Below are positions 35,759 through 46,000 of a stretch of 64,000 nucleotides of DNA, piece by piece; within the stretch, counting starts at the first letter, position 1; each line of letters starts with the position of its first letter. A program made the position numbers and the translations under genes. The notes below the pieces were generated by a model. The model was given only the letters and a program-made list of their open reading frames with translations. It ran no database searches and was not told the origin of the DNA. The DNA comes from Clytia hemisphaerica (taxonomy: Eukaryota > Cnidaria > Hydrozoa > Leptothecata > Clytiidae), in assembly GCA_902728285.1 (NCBI GenBank), contig CACVBU010001012.1:6951-70950 (forward strand), written 5' to 3'.

Positions 35759-38700
35759 TTAATATCTATTCTTATTTCTTGATGCTAACTCTTCTAGTCT
35801 GCTTTCTTCGCGCACTCTAAATTTAAATCTTTTCCCATCACTCAATTTATTTATTCTTTCGAATGGAAATGATTCAATGACCATGTCAGTTAGCTTTTTC
35901 ACACGTGATAATGCAACATAAGTTAAACCATCCATGCTTTCTTTCTTTCCCAAATCCACTACAACTTTATCTAATGTTAGACCTTGAGATTTGTGAATTG
36001 TTATTGACCATGCAAGCTTCAAAGGTATCTGCATCCTTTCTTTCTGAATATTATCTTCAGATGAAGTCTCAACGATAGGCACGATTGGAACACAACTATC
36101 TTCGTCATCAAAAAAACTTGGCCCTGTATATTTATCAAATTTTACAATAACAGCTATAGGAAGCGCAGGTGGTAGATGGTTTCTTTGAAATATTATGTCT
36201 TTGACAATGCCTAAACTTCCGTTACAAAGCCCTACATCTGACCACAAGTTTCTTGTAAGCATTACTTTGGCACCTTTAGCAAGGAAAACTTCATTTACTA
36301 AACCAAATTCTTCTGAGGAAGATTTTGACGCACTCGGTGGAGTATTTTTTGCTTTGATGACTGCAATAGGTGATTGTAAAGAATCCAACATTCTCCCATT
36401 ATGTTCTCTCACAACTTCATTTGCAAATGACAGTCTAATACATTTATCATAGTCAACAGGGTTTTTTTCAGGCTGTCTAGTCAAGAAAAAATTCCAGTCT
36501 TCCATTGTTGATTTTCCATTTCTCAAATTTTTCAAAGCTTTTCTAAATTTCTTTTGAGACTCATTCTCACCAGCTGATCTCATATTTGATTTGAGTTTCA
36601 CAACAGTTCTAAAACAACAATAGGCAACATAGCCAGCAAGTGCTATTTGATTTTTTGGAAAAGAGCTATACAAAACATCATCCATAACAGGTGGCAGTTG
36701 TGCAACGTCTCCAACTAATATAATAGATATTCCACCAAATAATGTTTCCATGTTTCCCTTAGCTTGACGACATCGACTATCTATCCAGCCTAACATTCTT
36801 TGGCCTACTACAGAAAATTCATCAATAATGATATACTCTATATCTTCAAGGTCAGTTTGTAAATTATCAAGTGAATTTCCTTTGAGTTCATGGTTCAGTT
36901 TGTTTCTAATTGGCAATTTAAGAGTGCTGTGCAACGTTTTCCCATTAATATTGAATGCAGCAATACCAAAATAGGATGTCAATAAACACTTTTCACCGAG
37001 AAGTTTTTTAATGCAGTTAATCAAATATGACTTTCCACTTCCTGCTATCCCAGTAATTATCATTTGCAAAGGGTCTGCATTTATTTTTTGAGCATGATCA
37101 TGTACAATATTGTAAGCTTGGAGCTGTTCCGCATTTAAGTTTTCGACTTTATATTGACTGTAATCTGTGGCATTTTCGTTCTCAAAAGTTTTTTTCTTTT
37201 CTTCAATCCAAAATGGCATTGCATTAATTTGCTCTTGAGTATAGGAATCAAACGAATCAGTCCAATACTGTTGATTTTCTGAGGAAATATTATCGGGTAT
37301 GGAATTCAGGTCAGCAATATCCATCCAATCTTCACGTAAAAAAATATTTTCACTTTCGTCTTCATCACTTTCTTCATCTTCAAGCTGACATTCAAAATTG
37401 TTTGCATTGATGTAATGCCTTCTCCAATCTGGAACTAATTCTCTTCCTAAAGAGCTGTTAATAAACTCCTTCCATTTCTGGCAATATGTCTCATTGGTTG
37501 CAGGTGAACCTTCCCATAGACTATCTATAGAATCATTCCATGGTTTGTACTTGATCAATTGAAATTTACAAAATAAAGGATAACTGTCATTCTTTGGGTT
37601 TGGACTATAATTGGGAAAAGTACGAACAACAACTGCATTTTTCCTTTTTTGAATCTTTTTATCTTTAGCATTTATTTTCCAGTTCGAAATGAAATCTATG
37701 AGGTTACTCTGCCTAATTTCGTTATCTTCATATACATATCTAGAAGCATAATCATCTAAGAAAGAGGTCTTGGTTTCAATGTCATCATTGACAATTTTCA
37801 TTTGTCTTGATCCCTCAAGAGAGCAACTTACAACATCAAATGAAGAGCAATATAGTTTCAAAGACATAATTTGATGCATAACTTCTTGAGCACTAAAGTC
37901 TCTTTCACCGACAGATTTGATAATCAGTTTTCGAAAAATATTACCAGAAGTCTCCTTTCCTGAAAGATTACCAATGACAGATGTAAACGCTTCTTTTGCA
38001 ACATCAGATATCTTTTCTGCTTTTGATGCATACTTAGCAATATAATTCAAGCAAGCATTGTGATCAAGGATAATTTGTATATCACAGTTAGCTCTCCATG
38101 ATTGTAATTGAAGCTGTTGATGCCTATTCATTCTAGGATCGTTTCTTTTCAGAACAATGTTTGGAACATACTTCTCACCACCTCCTTTCAATTTTACTTT
38201 TTCAAAGTTTAAATGTGTTTTCTCACAGTATTCAAAAGGAAATTTAAAACGACATTCCTGTTTTTCATTCTTGGTTCTGAGACAATAGGCGGAACTACAC
38301 TTTGTATGTCGTTGAACGCAATTCGCAAGATCTATGTAATCTTGTTCTAAATCTTCTTCAGGTATATCCTCAAGTCTTTTTTTGCAAGGATGAACATTTG
38401 GCTTTTCCCATTCATCAACAGGTCCTTCAATTGGATTCATAGCTGTCATTAAAGAATCTATATAATCACAGATTTGTCTTTCTGCATTGTTTCCTTCAAT
38501 TACAGCAAGATTTAAAAGAGTATTATTTTCAAGGTCAATCTCTGTTTGATTTGATAAAGTTTTTTGAGCCAAAAAACCTTGCAGAGCCTTCTCGGTTAAT
38601 TCACATATTCCTGGATCATCTTTCAATTTTGCTAAACCGTGACAATGTATAGAACCACGCATGACAGCAAATTCAAACCTATACCAATGCCATTCTGCAT

Positions 38701-39658
38701 TTAAAGATTCATACAACCAATGTTTTACAAAACTTTTTACTCGTTCAGTGAAAAGCCAATCTACTATATGGGGATTATCAACAATGTTCTGTCTAAAGTC
38801 AGCAGATTCAGATTCATCATTTGAAGAAAATAAATCATGAATGTCCGGCCAGTGAAAATCAGCCATACTTAATGTCCAAAATATAGTCGGTGTGCCCATT
38901 TGTGTTATTGTGGCTTTTAGTTTTTCCTTGACATCACACCAATAGGCATTGGTACCTGTAACATTCTTTGAGTATCTTTGCAGTTTTTTCATTACTACAT
39001 AATGATCATTGTCCCTTACGAGATCTTGCAAATCTTCAATGCTCAAGTTAGCTTCACCTGGGTTTTGCTTGATAAAAAAATTTCCTTGACTAATCAACCG
39101 TTTTCTATAAAGCATATTGAAGCCCCAAAATGAAAATCTTGGATGAGATGCAAATCTATAAAACCACTTTCCTTTGTCATCAATTTCTGCAAATTTGATT
39201 AAATGCTTCAATTTTTCGGCAAAACTCTCTGTTTCACTTTTTGCTATTTCCCTTATAATCGCAGGATTAGTTGGGTCACCTTTTGTGTCTGGAAACAATG
39301 TTGGAAACGCAAGACTTGCTAAGTAGGGTGTATTGAATTCACTAAGTGGAGAACTTCCAATATCAAGTTCAGTTTTTGTATTCAAAATTTCACTTTTTGT
39401 TAAGTCAGCTTCCTTTGCTTTCTTTAGTTTGGATGGTAAGAAACTTCTCATTTCAGTGTTTTCATCAAAAACACGTTCTTCATCTTCATCATTAACTGGA
39501 CCTAAATCTGGTAATTCTTCCCTTTCACTGACATCTTCATTTTCCGCATCACTTTCGCTTTCTTCACCGTTCTCATTTTCACTTTTCTCATTCATTTGTA
39601 CATGCAAGTCTGGTAAATTGATGAATCCGTTTTCAGGGAGTTTTTGTAGTCTTTCCAT
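35759..39658 (-). CDS. Helitron Rep-helicase
   Basis: An intact 1299-codon ORF. The N-terminal third is acidic (about 24-70), then the Rep domain. Its HUH motif is in GSIHCHGLAKL (about residues 333-345) and its tyrosine motif is YIAKYASK (about 540). The C-terminal half is a PIF1-type SF1B helicase: Walker A GIAGSGKS (about 870), Walker B IIIDEFS, GDVAQLPPV, TIHKSQGLTLD and YVALSRVK. The protein nicks and unwinds DNA for rolling-circle transposition. Its start codon is 2 nt after the stop of the upstream ORF in another frame. In related Helitrons the equivalent region is continuous, so this may be a split polyprotein. Confidence 0.92.
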   Translation of the reverse strand: MERLQKLPENGFINLPDLHVQMNEKSENENGEESESDAENEDVSEREELPDLGPVNDEDEERVFDENTEMRSFLPSKLKKAKEADLTKSEILNTKTELDIGSSPLSEFNTPYLASLAFPTLFPDTKGDPTNPAIIREIAKSETESFAEKLKHLIKFAEIDDKGKWFYRFASHPRFSFWGFNMLYRKRLISQGNFFIKQNPGEANLSIEDLQDLVRDNDHYVVMKKLQRYSKNVTGTNAYWCDVKEKLKATITQMGTPTIFWTLSMADFHWPDIHDLFSSNDESESADFRQNIVDNPHIVDWLFTERVKSFVKHWLYESLNAEWHWYRFEFAVMRGSIHCHGLAKLKDDPGICELTEKALQGFLAQKTLSNQTEIDLENNTLLNLAVIEGNNAERQICDYIDSLMTAMNPIEGPVDEWEKPNVHPCKKRLEDIPEEDLEQDYIDLANCVQRHTKCSSAYCLRTKNEKQECRFKFPFEYCEKTHLNFEKVKLKGGGEKYVPNIVLKRNDPRMNRHQQLQLQSWRANCDIQIILDHNACLNYIAKYASKAEKISDVAKEAFTSVIGNLSGKETSGNIFRKLIIKSVGERDFSAQEVMHQIMSLKLYCSSFDVVSCSLEGSRQMKIVNDDIETKTSFLDDYASRYVYEDNEIRQSNLIDFISNWKINAKDKKIQKRKNAVVVRTFPNYSPNPKNDSYPLFCKFQLIKYKPWNDSIDSLWEGSPATNETYCQKWKEFINSSLGRELVPDWRRHYINANNFECQLEDEESDEDESENIFLREDWMDIADLNSIPDNISSENQQYWTDSFDSYTQEQINAMPFWIEEKKKTFENENATDYSQYKVENLNAEQLQAYNIVHDHAQKINADPLQMIITGIAGSGKSYLINCIKKLLGEKCLLTSYFGIAAFNINGKTLHSTLKLPIRNKLNHELKGNSLDNLQTDLEDIEYIIIDEFSVVGQRMLGWIDSRCRQAKGNMETLFGGISIILVGDVAQLPPVMDDVLYSSFPKNQIALAGYVAYCCFRTVVKLKSNMRSAGENESQKKFRKALKNLRNGKSTMEDWNFFLTRQPEKNPVDYDKCIRLSFANEVVREHNGRMLDSLQSPIAVIKAKNTPPSASKSSSEEFGLVNEVFLAKGAKVMLTRNLWSDVGLCNGSLGIVKDIIFQRNHLPPALPIAVIVKFDKYTGPSFFDDEDSCVPIVPIVETSSEDNIQKERMQIPLKLAWSITIHKSQGLTLDKVVVDLGKKESMDGLTYVALSRVKKLTDMVIESFPFERINKLSDGKRFKFRVREESRLEELASRNKNRY

Positions 39659-39660
39659 GT

Positions 39661-41814
39661 TTATGTTGATTTCACTATATAGAAAGTTATTGGGTTCACC
39701 TTTTCATTTTTTCCAGTTAACCATAATAATGCCTGTAAGATTTTTTCACGTCGAACAACAAGTTCTTTTGAGGTATTATTTTTCCCATTTATTTTAAAAA
39801 TCATTATAGGAATGTCACTGGGCTCTCTTGGTAGGACATCTGCAATTTTTTGTACATTGTGAGGCAGATTCAAAACGTGACCTTTATAAGCTCTCTGACC
39901 TCCTCTTGGTCGGGTGTACACTTGCATTACAGGAAAAGCTCTAGCAATAAGCATTTCTTCAACTTGTGTGAGACCTTTGAGTGCTTCTGGTACTGGACTT
40001 GGCTTCATATTATTGTCAGCACTGAATTTTTTAGGAGTTCCTTTGTCTCTTTTGCAACGCGTACAAATATAATCATCGACTGAGTTACATCTGGAGGTAC
40101 TTTTTACCGGCCAAGATTCAAAACATGTTTGACATTGAGTCATTGAGAACTTCATGGATTTCTGAAAATCTTTCATATCTTTACTAATGTTGGTATCATT
40201 TTCTGTTTCTTGCGATTTTGATTTCTTATCTTGTTTTTTAGAACAATGTCTTTCTTTACGTTGCTTTGAATCATAGCTTTCTTTTCGCTTTGTTGAATCA
40301 TATTTTGCCTTTCGTTTTTCAGGGTTGTCAGATTTTTGATAATGTTCCTTCCGTTTTGTGGGGTCATATTTTGCCTTTTGTTTTTCAGGGTCATAAGAAT
40401 TTTGATGTCTATCTTTACGTTTTTCAGGGTCATAAGAATTTTGATGTTGATCTTTACGTTTTTCAGGGTCATAAAAATTTTGATGTTGATCTTTACGTTT
40501 TTCAGGGTCATAAAAATTTTGATGTTGATCTTTACGTTTTTCAGGGTCATAAGAATTTTGATGTTGATCTTTACGCTTTAAAGGCTCATAAGAATTTTGA
40601 TGTTCCTCTTTACGTTTTAAAGGCTCATAAGATTTTTGATGTCGCTCTTTACGTTTCAAAGGGTCATATTTTGCCTTTCTATTTTCACATTGTATCCTTT
40701 TGTCAATTGCCTTAAATAAATCATCAAGCTTTCCTTTTTTATTATTACTGTTACTACAAAGACCTTCATAGTTGACAAATTTTCTTTTTCGATTTGGGTA
40801 TTCTTTTTCAATTTTGTCTGTCTGAATATTTTCCTTATTGACATTTTCTTTTAGATTAGGATTTGTTGTGATATTAGCAGTTGCATCATGTATGACAAAA
40901 TCTACTTCCTCATCAGTTTTTCTATAAAAAGCAAAAAACCATCCTCCATCATTTTCTGAAAACATTGCATTTGAATTTTGATAAAATATTTTGTTAGGTT
41001 TCAAATCATCAATGTAAACCCATTTGTTTTCGATAAATACACCACATGCAAAATGAAAACCTCGATTTCTAACAACGGCTTGTAATTTATAGGTATTTCC
41101 TTTCACTATAATGTGATCCAAAAATCTACAACTGTTGTGAATCGTAGAACTAAATTCTATTAACAAATAACAAGGAAGGTCAACAGATTGATACTGGGCA
41201 GGAATATTGACAGAACATGTATTGCAGTAAACTTCTGTACTTGGATCAAGAGCGTTATTCACACAATCTGGCCAGTTGTTTGGGTCTATCGTAATCTCTG
41301 GATATAAAAGATCTGAAATAAGTGCAACAATGATACCTGTTTTAACTTGCCTCTCATTATCACAACCAGTACAAGTTGCTCGAACATCAAATCTTGTTTC
41401 AAAAAATCTTTTCTCTCCTTCTGATAATTTCCTGAAAAGGTTACTTGAAAAAAGCTCTGTAAACTGTGCATCACTATTTCTATTAGCAAACGTACCACAA
41501 CTTTCAATAATTCTTGACCATATTGGTTCTCGAATTTCGTCCAGCAGTCTAAACGCATTACTTTTGACATCAGTGACATTATTTTCAATTGGAATTTCCA
41601 TTGAACCACTTATATTAAGCAAATAAAAGAATTCACTTAATTCTTCAAAGGGGAGTTTGGCTTTAATCTCAGGAAGAAGTAGGCGATAACTTATCTCGAG
41701 AAAACAATCAACAGCGCAAGAATATGTATGACCACCACTTGTTCTGCTTGAATTTTGGAAATGGGCAACACTCAATGCTGTGTCTAAATCAATTAAAAAG
41801 TCATCCTCTTCCAT
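39661..41814 (-). CDS. Helitron USP-like protease / zinc-finger protein
   Basis: A 717-residue ORF. Residues 1 to about 300 resemble a ubiquitin-specific-protease fold: a Cys box TYSCAVDCFLEI (candidate nucleophile C33), two CxxC pairs (CTGC, CNTC) and a His-box-like FHFACGVF...WVYIDDLKP, then WFFAFYRK. Residues about 380-530 are a minisatellite-encoded, very basic repeat of 13-residue units such as KRKDQHQNSYDPE. The C-terminus has a Cys-rich motif (CQTC...CTRC) and GLTQVEEMLIARAFPVMQVY, found at the N-terminus of Helitron Rep proteins. It ends at TAA, 2 nt before the Rep-helicase ATG. Protease activity is predicted from motifs only. Confidence 0.8.
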   Translation of the reverse strand: MEEDDFLIDLDTALSVAHFQNSSRTSGGHTYSCAVDCFLEISYRLLLPEIKAKLPFEELSEFFYLLNISGSMEIPIENNVTDVKSNAFRLLDEIREPIWSRIIESCGTFANRNSDAQFTELFSSNLFRKLSEGEKRFFETRFDVRATCTGCDNERQVKTGIIVALISDLLYPEITIDPNNWPDCVNNALDPSTEVYCNTCSVNIPAQYQSVDLPCYLLIEFSSTIHNSCRFLDHIIVKGNTYKLQAVVRNRGFHFACGVFIENKWVYIDDLKPNKIFYQNSNAMFSENDGGWFFAFYRKTDEEVDFVIHDATANITTNPNLKENVNKENIQTDKIEKEYPNRKRKFVNYEGLCSNSNNKKGKLDDLFKAIDKRIQCENRKAKYDPLKRKERHQKSYEPLKRKEEHQNSYEPLKRKDQHQNSYDPEKRKDQHQNFYDPEKRKDQHQNFYDPEKRKDQHQNSYDPEKRKDRHQNSYDPEKQKAKYDPTKRKEHYQKSDNPEKRKAKYDSTKRKESYDSKQRKERHCSKKQDKKSKSQETENDTNISKDMKDFQKSMKFSMTQCQTCFESWPVKSTSRCNSVDDYICTRCKRDKGTPKKFSADNNMKPSPVPEALKGLTQVEEMLIARAFPVMQVYTRPRGGQRAYKGHVLNLPHNVQKIADVLPREPSDIPIMIFKINGKNNTSKELVVRREKILQALLWLTGKNEKVNPITFYIVKST
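40265..40665. repeat. 39-bp coding minisatellite in the protease ORF
   Basis: About ten head-to-tail copies of a unit containing tttacgtttttcagggtcat then aagaattttgatgttgatc. The central copies are almost identical. Length is a multiple of three, so the frame is kept, adding Lys/Arg/His-rich repeats. Antisense ORFs here are artefacts of this array. Confidence 0.85.
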
Positions 41815-42145
41815 TGCTGTGAAAAATTTTATGCAGAACGCAATTCAATTTCCCCTTTTATTTGAATGACTCCTCCCTTGGGACCTTGCTTTATAGTTTA
41901 TACGTGTAATTCAGTTTCAATATAATTCCTTTACTTTAATTTCTTGTACTTTCAATCAGCTTGAGTTGCTTACTCAAACTGGGTTTGACAGTGTTTATCC
42001 CAGCTGGAGTTGCTTACTCACAGCTGTGGCAGTTGAACGTGCTTCGAACAAACTGTAAGCCGAAAAATATGTCAATCTGAATGTCTAATACAGGAGACAG
42101 ATTGTATAATTTGACTGTCAGCAAATTCACTATTAAGTTTGCAAG
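41815..42145. other. Helitron upstream region with paired hairpins
   Basis: Two related sequences, 41958-41983 and 42001-42026, each contain gagttgcttactc. The second is enclosed by cagctg on both sides, so both can fold into short hairpins. They lie 150-210 bases upstream of the protease start and may be promoter or terminal structure of the Helitron. The BEL element begins at 42146. Confidence 0.4.
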
Positions 42146-42989
42146 TGTAACGGCTAAGCCTTTTCAGTTCAGTGTTTTTCTCATCATTTTTGGCATTCCC
42201 TCACATTTTGTTCAGGTTTTCTCTGTGTTTCTCATTTTTCTCAGTTTTTCAGTTTTTCTCATGTTTTCTGCATTTTCAGTGTTTTTCTGTTCTCAGTGTT
42301 CACCACTTTGGATTCTAATTTGTTTATTTATGTTAATTTATTCAAAATATGCATTTTTCCAATTTTGGTTTTGGTCAGTAATTTATACATTTTTATCATT
42401 TATCAACTTTGACCTATGACCTAGAATTTATCATTCTGTAAATTACACATTTTCTAGAATTTGCTATTTAAGCAAGGACTTTCATTTTCACATCAGTTCA
42501 ACAAGAGATTTCATGGAGTGAACATCAAATTTCAAAAGTCCAACTTCAAACAAGACTTAGTCATACCTATAAACTTTTCTCTCATCAATATGAGTTTAGT
42601 TTACTAACTTTTATCACACCACTGCCTGGATTATTCCAGCCTCACACTTCAGGCAAGCTGGTAAGTTTTTTTTCAGCCATTTTGTTTTGTCGGCCATTTT
42701 GTTTTTTTCTTTCTTGATGCTTTGCATCATGAGGCATTAAGATTAGGCTAGGACTAGCTTACTTTATTTTCAACTAATACTATTCAATCAATTTCATCAA
42801 TCAATATTCAAATTTATACATTCAAACAGGCTTATACTTTAGTTTTACTTTAGACTTAAGCTTTTTCCTTGTGATCAATATTTAGTATTTTTTCAATTTC
42901 AATTTTCAGTTTGAACATTATCATCACACATGTTACAAACACTTGTGACCGCTTCAAATTTATTCATCCCCACTCCGTGAATCCCTACA
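42146..42989 (+). repeat. 5' LTR
   Basis: 844 bp, tgtaacggct...atccctaca. T-rich first half with ttttctc and ttttcag words. Compared with the 3' LTR it has caactaat for caacaaat, ttatactt for ttatgctt, and one extra T. Confidence 0.95.
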
Positions 42990-43010
42990 TTCAAACAGCG
43001 TTGAAGTTGT

Positions 43011-46000
43011 TTGTCAACCGATCAACGTTTCATGTCAGATCGACCCAGAAGATCAAAAGCAAATATCAGATACGATATCTATGGTACTACCGGCAAGAAA
43101 GTCATAAAGCCAACATCTCCGGAAGTTACCCATCCGCTAGCCGAAGAAGCTTATCATCCGCCAATGGAAGAAGAAGCGATCAAACCCAGAGCTGATGGCA
43201 TCATGGTGGAGACTGAATTAAAGAAGCTTCTCATTGAAGAGTCTACTTTTCGAGATGAGATCACCGATGCTATCCAAGAAAACTCACCAGATATTGTAAA
43301 GAACTCATTACGGCTGATCAACTCAAGCACCGAAAAAATCAAAGAGCTACGCCTTCAATATCGGTCCATCCACAAAACCATTGCTGCATTGATGGATCCC
43401 AAGGAATACCAAACAAATTATCAACCGTTCTACACAGACATCACACATCAAGTGGTAGTGTATTTGCAACAATTGAACATTCTCACTGAGGCTCATCATT
43501 CGGCAGAGGTCAATGCTGCCACTCAGATCTCAACCAACCAAGCTTGTCTTTTAATTGACGAAATTGATCGCACAATCACTTACCTCAACGCAAGCTGCAC
43601 TTGTATTGCAACCCTCCTCAGTAATGAAGAACTCAAGCAGCGTAAATCACACATTGAGGAGCAATCCAAAGAGCTGAAGGAAATACCATCAAAACTTCGT
43701 GAACTACTCGGCCTTCGTCCAGATATGGAGAAATACAACAGTTTGAAGACAAAGTATGAAGCACTCATCAAATCGAGAGCAGCATACCACGTAAAGATTA
43801 ATGATGAAGTCAAACTTAGAGAATTCGACAAGCTTGAATCGTTCAAGAAGAGCCGACTTAACATCAAACTGCCACAATTCACCGGGTATGATTCAAAAAT
43901 TGACATTTATACTTTTATTGATGAGTTTGATAAACTTCACTCCGATTCTGTACCCAAGTCGCTTCAGCCAGAGTTTCTCAAGAACAATTACCTCGATAAA
44001 CAAGCCTTGGCTATTGTTAAAAGTCTTGACAACATCAAAGACATATGGGATCGCCTGAAACAAATCTTCGGTGATAAGGAGGTACTTTTACAACACAAAC
44101 TCCACGAACTCATGGAATTGACAAAGAATCCAAAGTTACTGAAAGATTCAATTAAAATCATAGACTCTCTGAGTAAAATAACTAATACAATGAGAGATCT
44201 CATGCAACTTGCTGCAAAACACAATATCGAAAATGAACTTTTTTATAGTAACGCATTTTCTCAAATCGTCAGCAATCTAGGAGATAGCAGAATGATGAGA
44301 TGGCTGCAACTTTCGTGCCAATCTCCAGAAACTGGGAAGAGAAAATGGAAGCAAATGATTGATTTCCTTGAAACTGAAATGGCGGTGCATCAGCAAAAGG
44401 CTGCCATACAGATTGCGTCCAACCAAGCTCCAAAACAACCTTCCAAGAAACAACCATCATCCTTTGGGAATCACTCAAACACTGGTGGTCAATCCAACGG
44501 CCAATCTGGTCAACAATCAAATGGACAATCTGGTGGTCAATCAACTGGCCAATCTGGTCAACAATCAAATGGACAATCTGGTGGTCAATCAACTGGCCAA
44601 TCAGGTCAACAATCAAATGGTCACCCTGGTTATCAATCAAATGGTCAGTCAGGTGCTCAAGCAAATGGTCAATCAATCACTGAATGTTTTGTGTGTGGTG
44701 CTACTGATCACGTGCAAACCAATGGTCCAAATGGGACCAAACTTGTCCAATACTTTGCATGCAAGAAGTTTGTGGACATGTCACCTGCTGATCGTTTTCA
44801 ATTTCTTCTTACAAATGGTTTTTGCTTCCAATGTCTCTACCCTGGCGCAAACGTCAACCAAGGAAAACATCGAGATGGGAAGTGTCAACATCAGTTCGCT
44901 TGCAAAAACTCGTCACACAACAGATTCCCAAGAACGAAGCATGTTCTCGTGTGCGACGAGCACAAAAATGATCAACACAACAAAGACGTGCTTGAACACT
45001 ACAAAGCAAGATGCATCCTGAAACAACCACTTCCTACGTATTCAAAGAACATCAGCATCTTCCATTCGATCTTCAAATCTCAGCTCATCAAACCTTCACC
45101 AACTGACGATCAACATGACGCAATTTTCATCCTTCAACCAATCAGGATTGAAAATTCCAACTTCACGATTTTCTACGATAACGGTTGTAGTGATTTTATC
45201 AGTCGTTATGAATCCGTGCAACGTCTTGGTCCATCAAGAGCAAAACAAGTCTACGATGGTACAATCCATATGAAAGGAATTGCTGGCATCTCAAGTCCAA
45301 CGAATCATGGTATCTATGAAGTCAACTTACCTCTACGAATTGGGGGTAATGCACTGATGACTGGACCTTGTCTCGATCGAGTCACAAATACGTTTCCTAT
45401 GTATCCACTCAATGGGGAAGTTTTCAACGACATCAAGACAGCTTTCATTACGAATGGAGGCAATGCATCAACACTTCCAACAGTTCCAGAGAAGGTCGGT
45501 GGTGATGTCGACTTCATCATTGGTATCAAATATCTACGTCATTTTCCAAAGCCCATCTTTCAAATGCTATCAGGTCTCACCATCTATGAGTCATCCTTCG
45601 AAAGTAACGATGGTTCCTTTGGTTTGATTGGAGGACCACATCAGGTATTCAATTTCATTCACCAAAATCAATCAACCAATTTTGTCACCAATCAACTCAG
45701 ACTCTACTCCTTTGGATATCACGTCAATCCAGATGTCCGTCTTCTAGGCTACAACAATCATTTTGGAGATGTCCAAGACGATACAACAAATCCAATGCAC
45801 TTCTTCAACTCTGTTGAGGAAGCCGGAAGCTCAATCACTTATCGATGTACCAAATGCAGAGATTGTTCAACCTGCAAAGAATCACCCAACGACATATGTA
45901 GCATCAAAGAGGAGGCAGAGCAAGAGATTATCAACAACTCTGTCAAAGTCAACATCAAGGAGAGAAGTTCAACAGCAACCCTTCCTCTCATTGCCAGCAC

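Larger units (their letters stand above)
33159..41814 (-). mobile_element. Helitron rolling-circle transposon (coding extent)
   Basis: Three collinear minus-strand genes: protease/zinc-finger ORF (39661-41814), Rep-helicase ORF (35759-39658) and a spliced RPA-like gene (33159-35538). HUH Rep plus PIF1-type helicase is diagnostic of Helitrons, and RPA-like proteins accompany some animal Helitrons. Coordinates cover the coding part only, since the termini are not identified. Candidate hairpins lie at 41958-42026 (5' side) and 32887-32908 (3' side). Confidence 0.85.

Noticed and set aside
40173-40715. Several overlapping antisense and alternative-frame ORFs with regular repeats
   Set aside because: They are other frames of the 39-bp minisatellite inside the Helitron protease ORF, whose own frame has domains on both sides.
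42081-42419. ORF inside the 5' LTR (and its copy at 49595-49789)
   Set aside because: Phe/Ser-rich translation of a T-rich LTR, not a gene.
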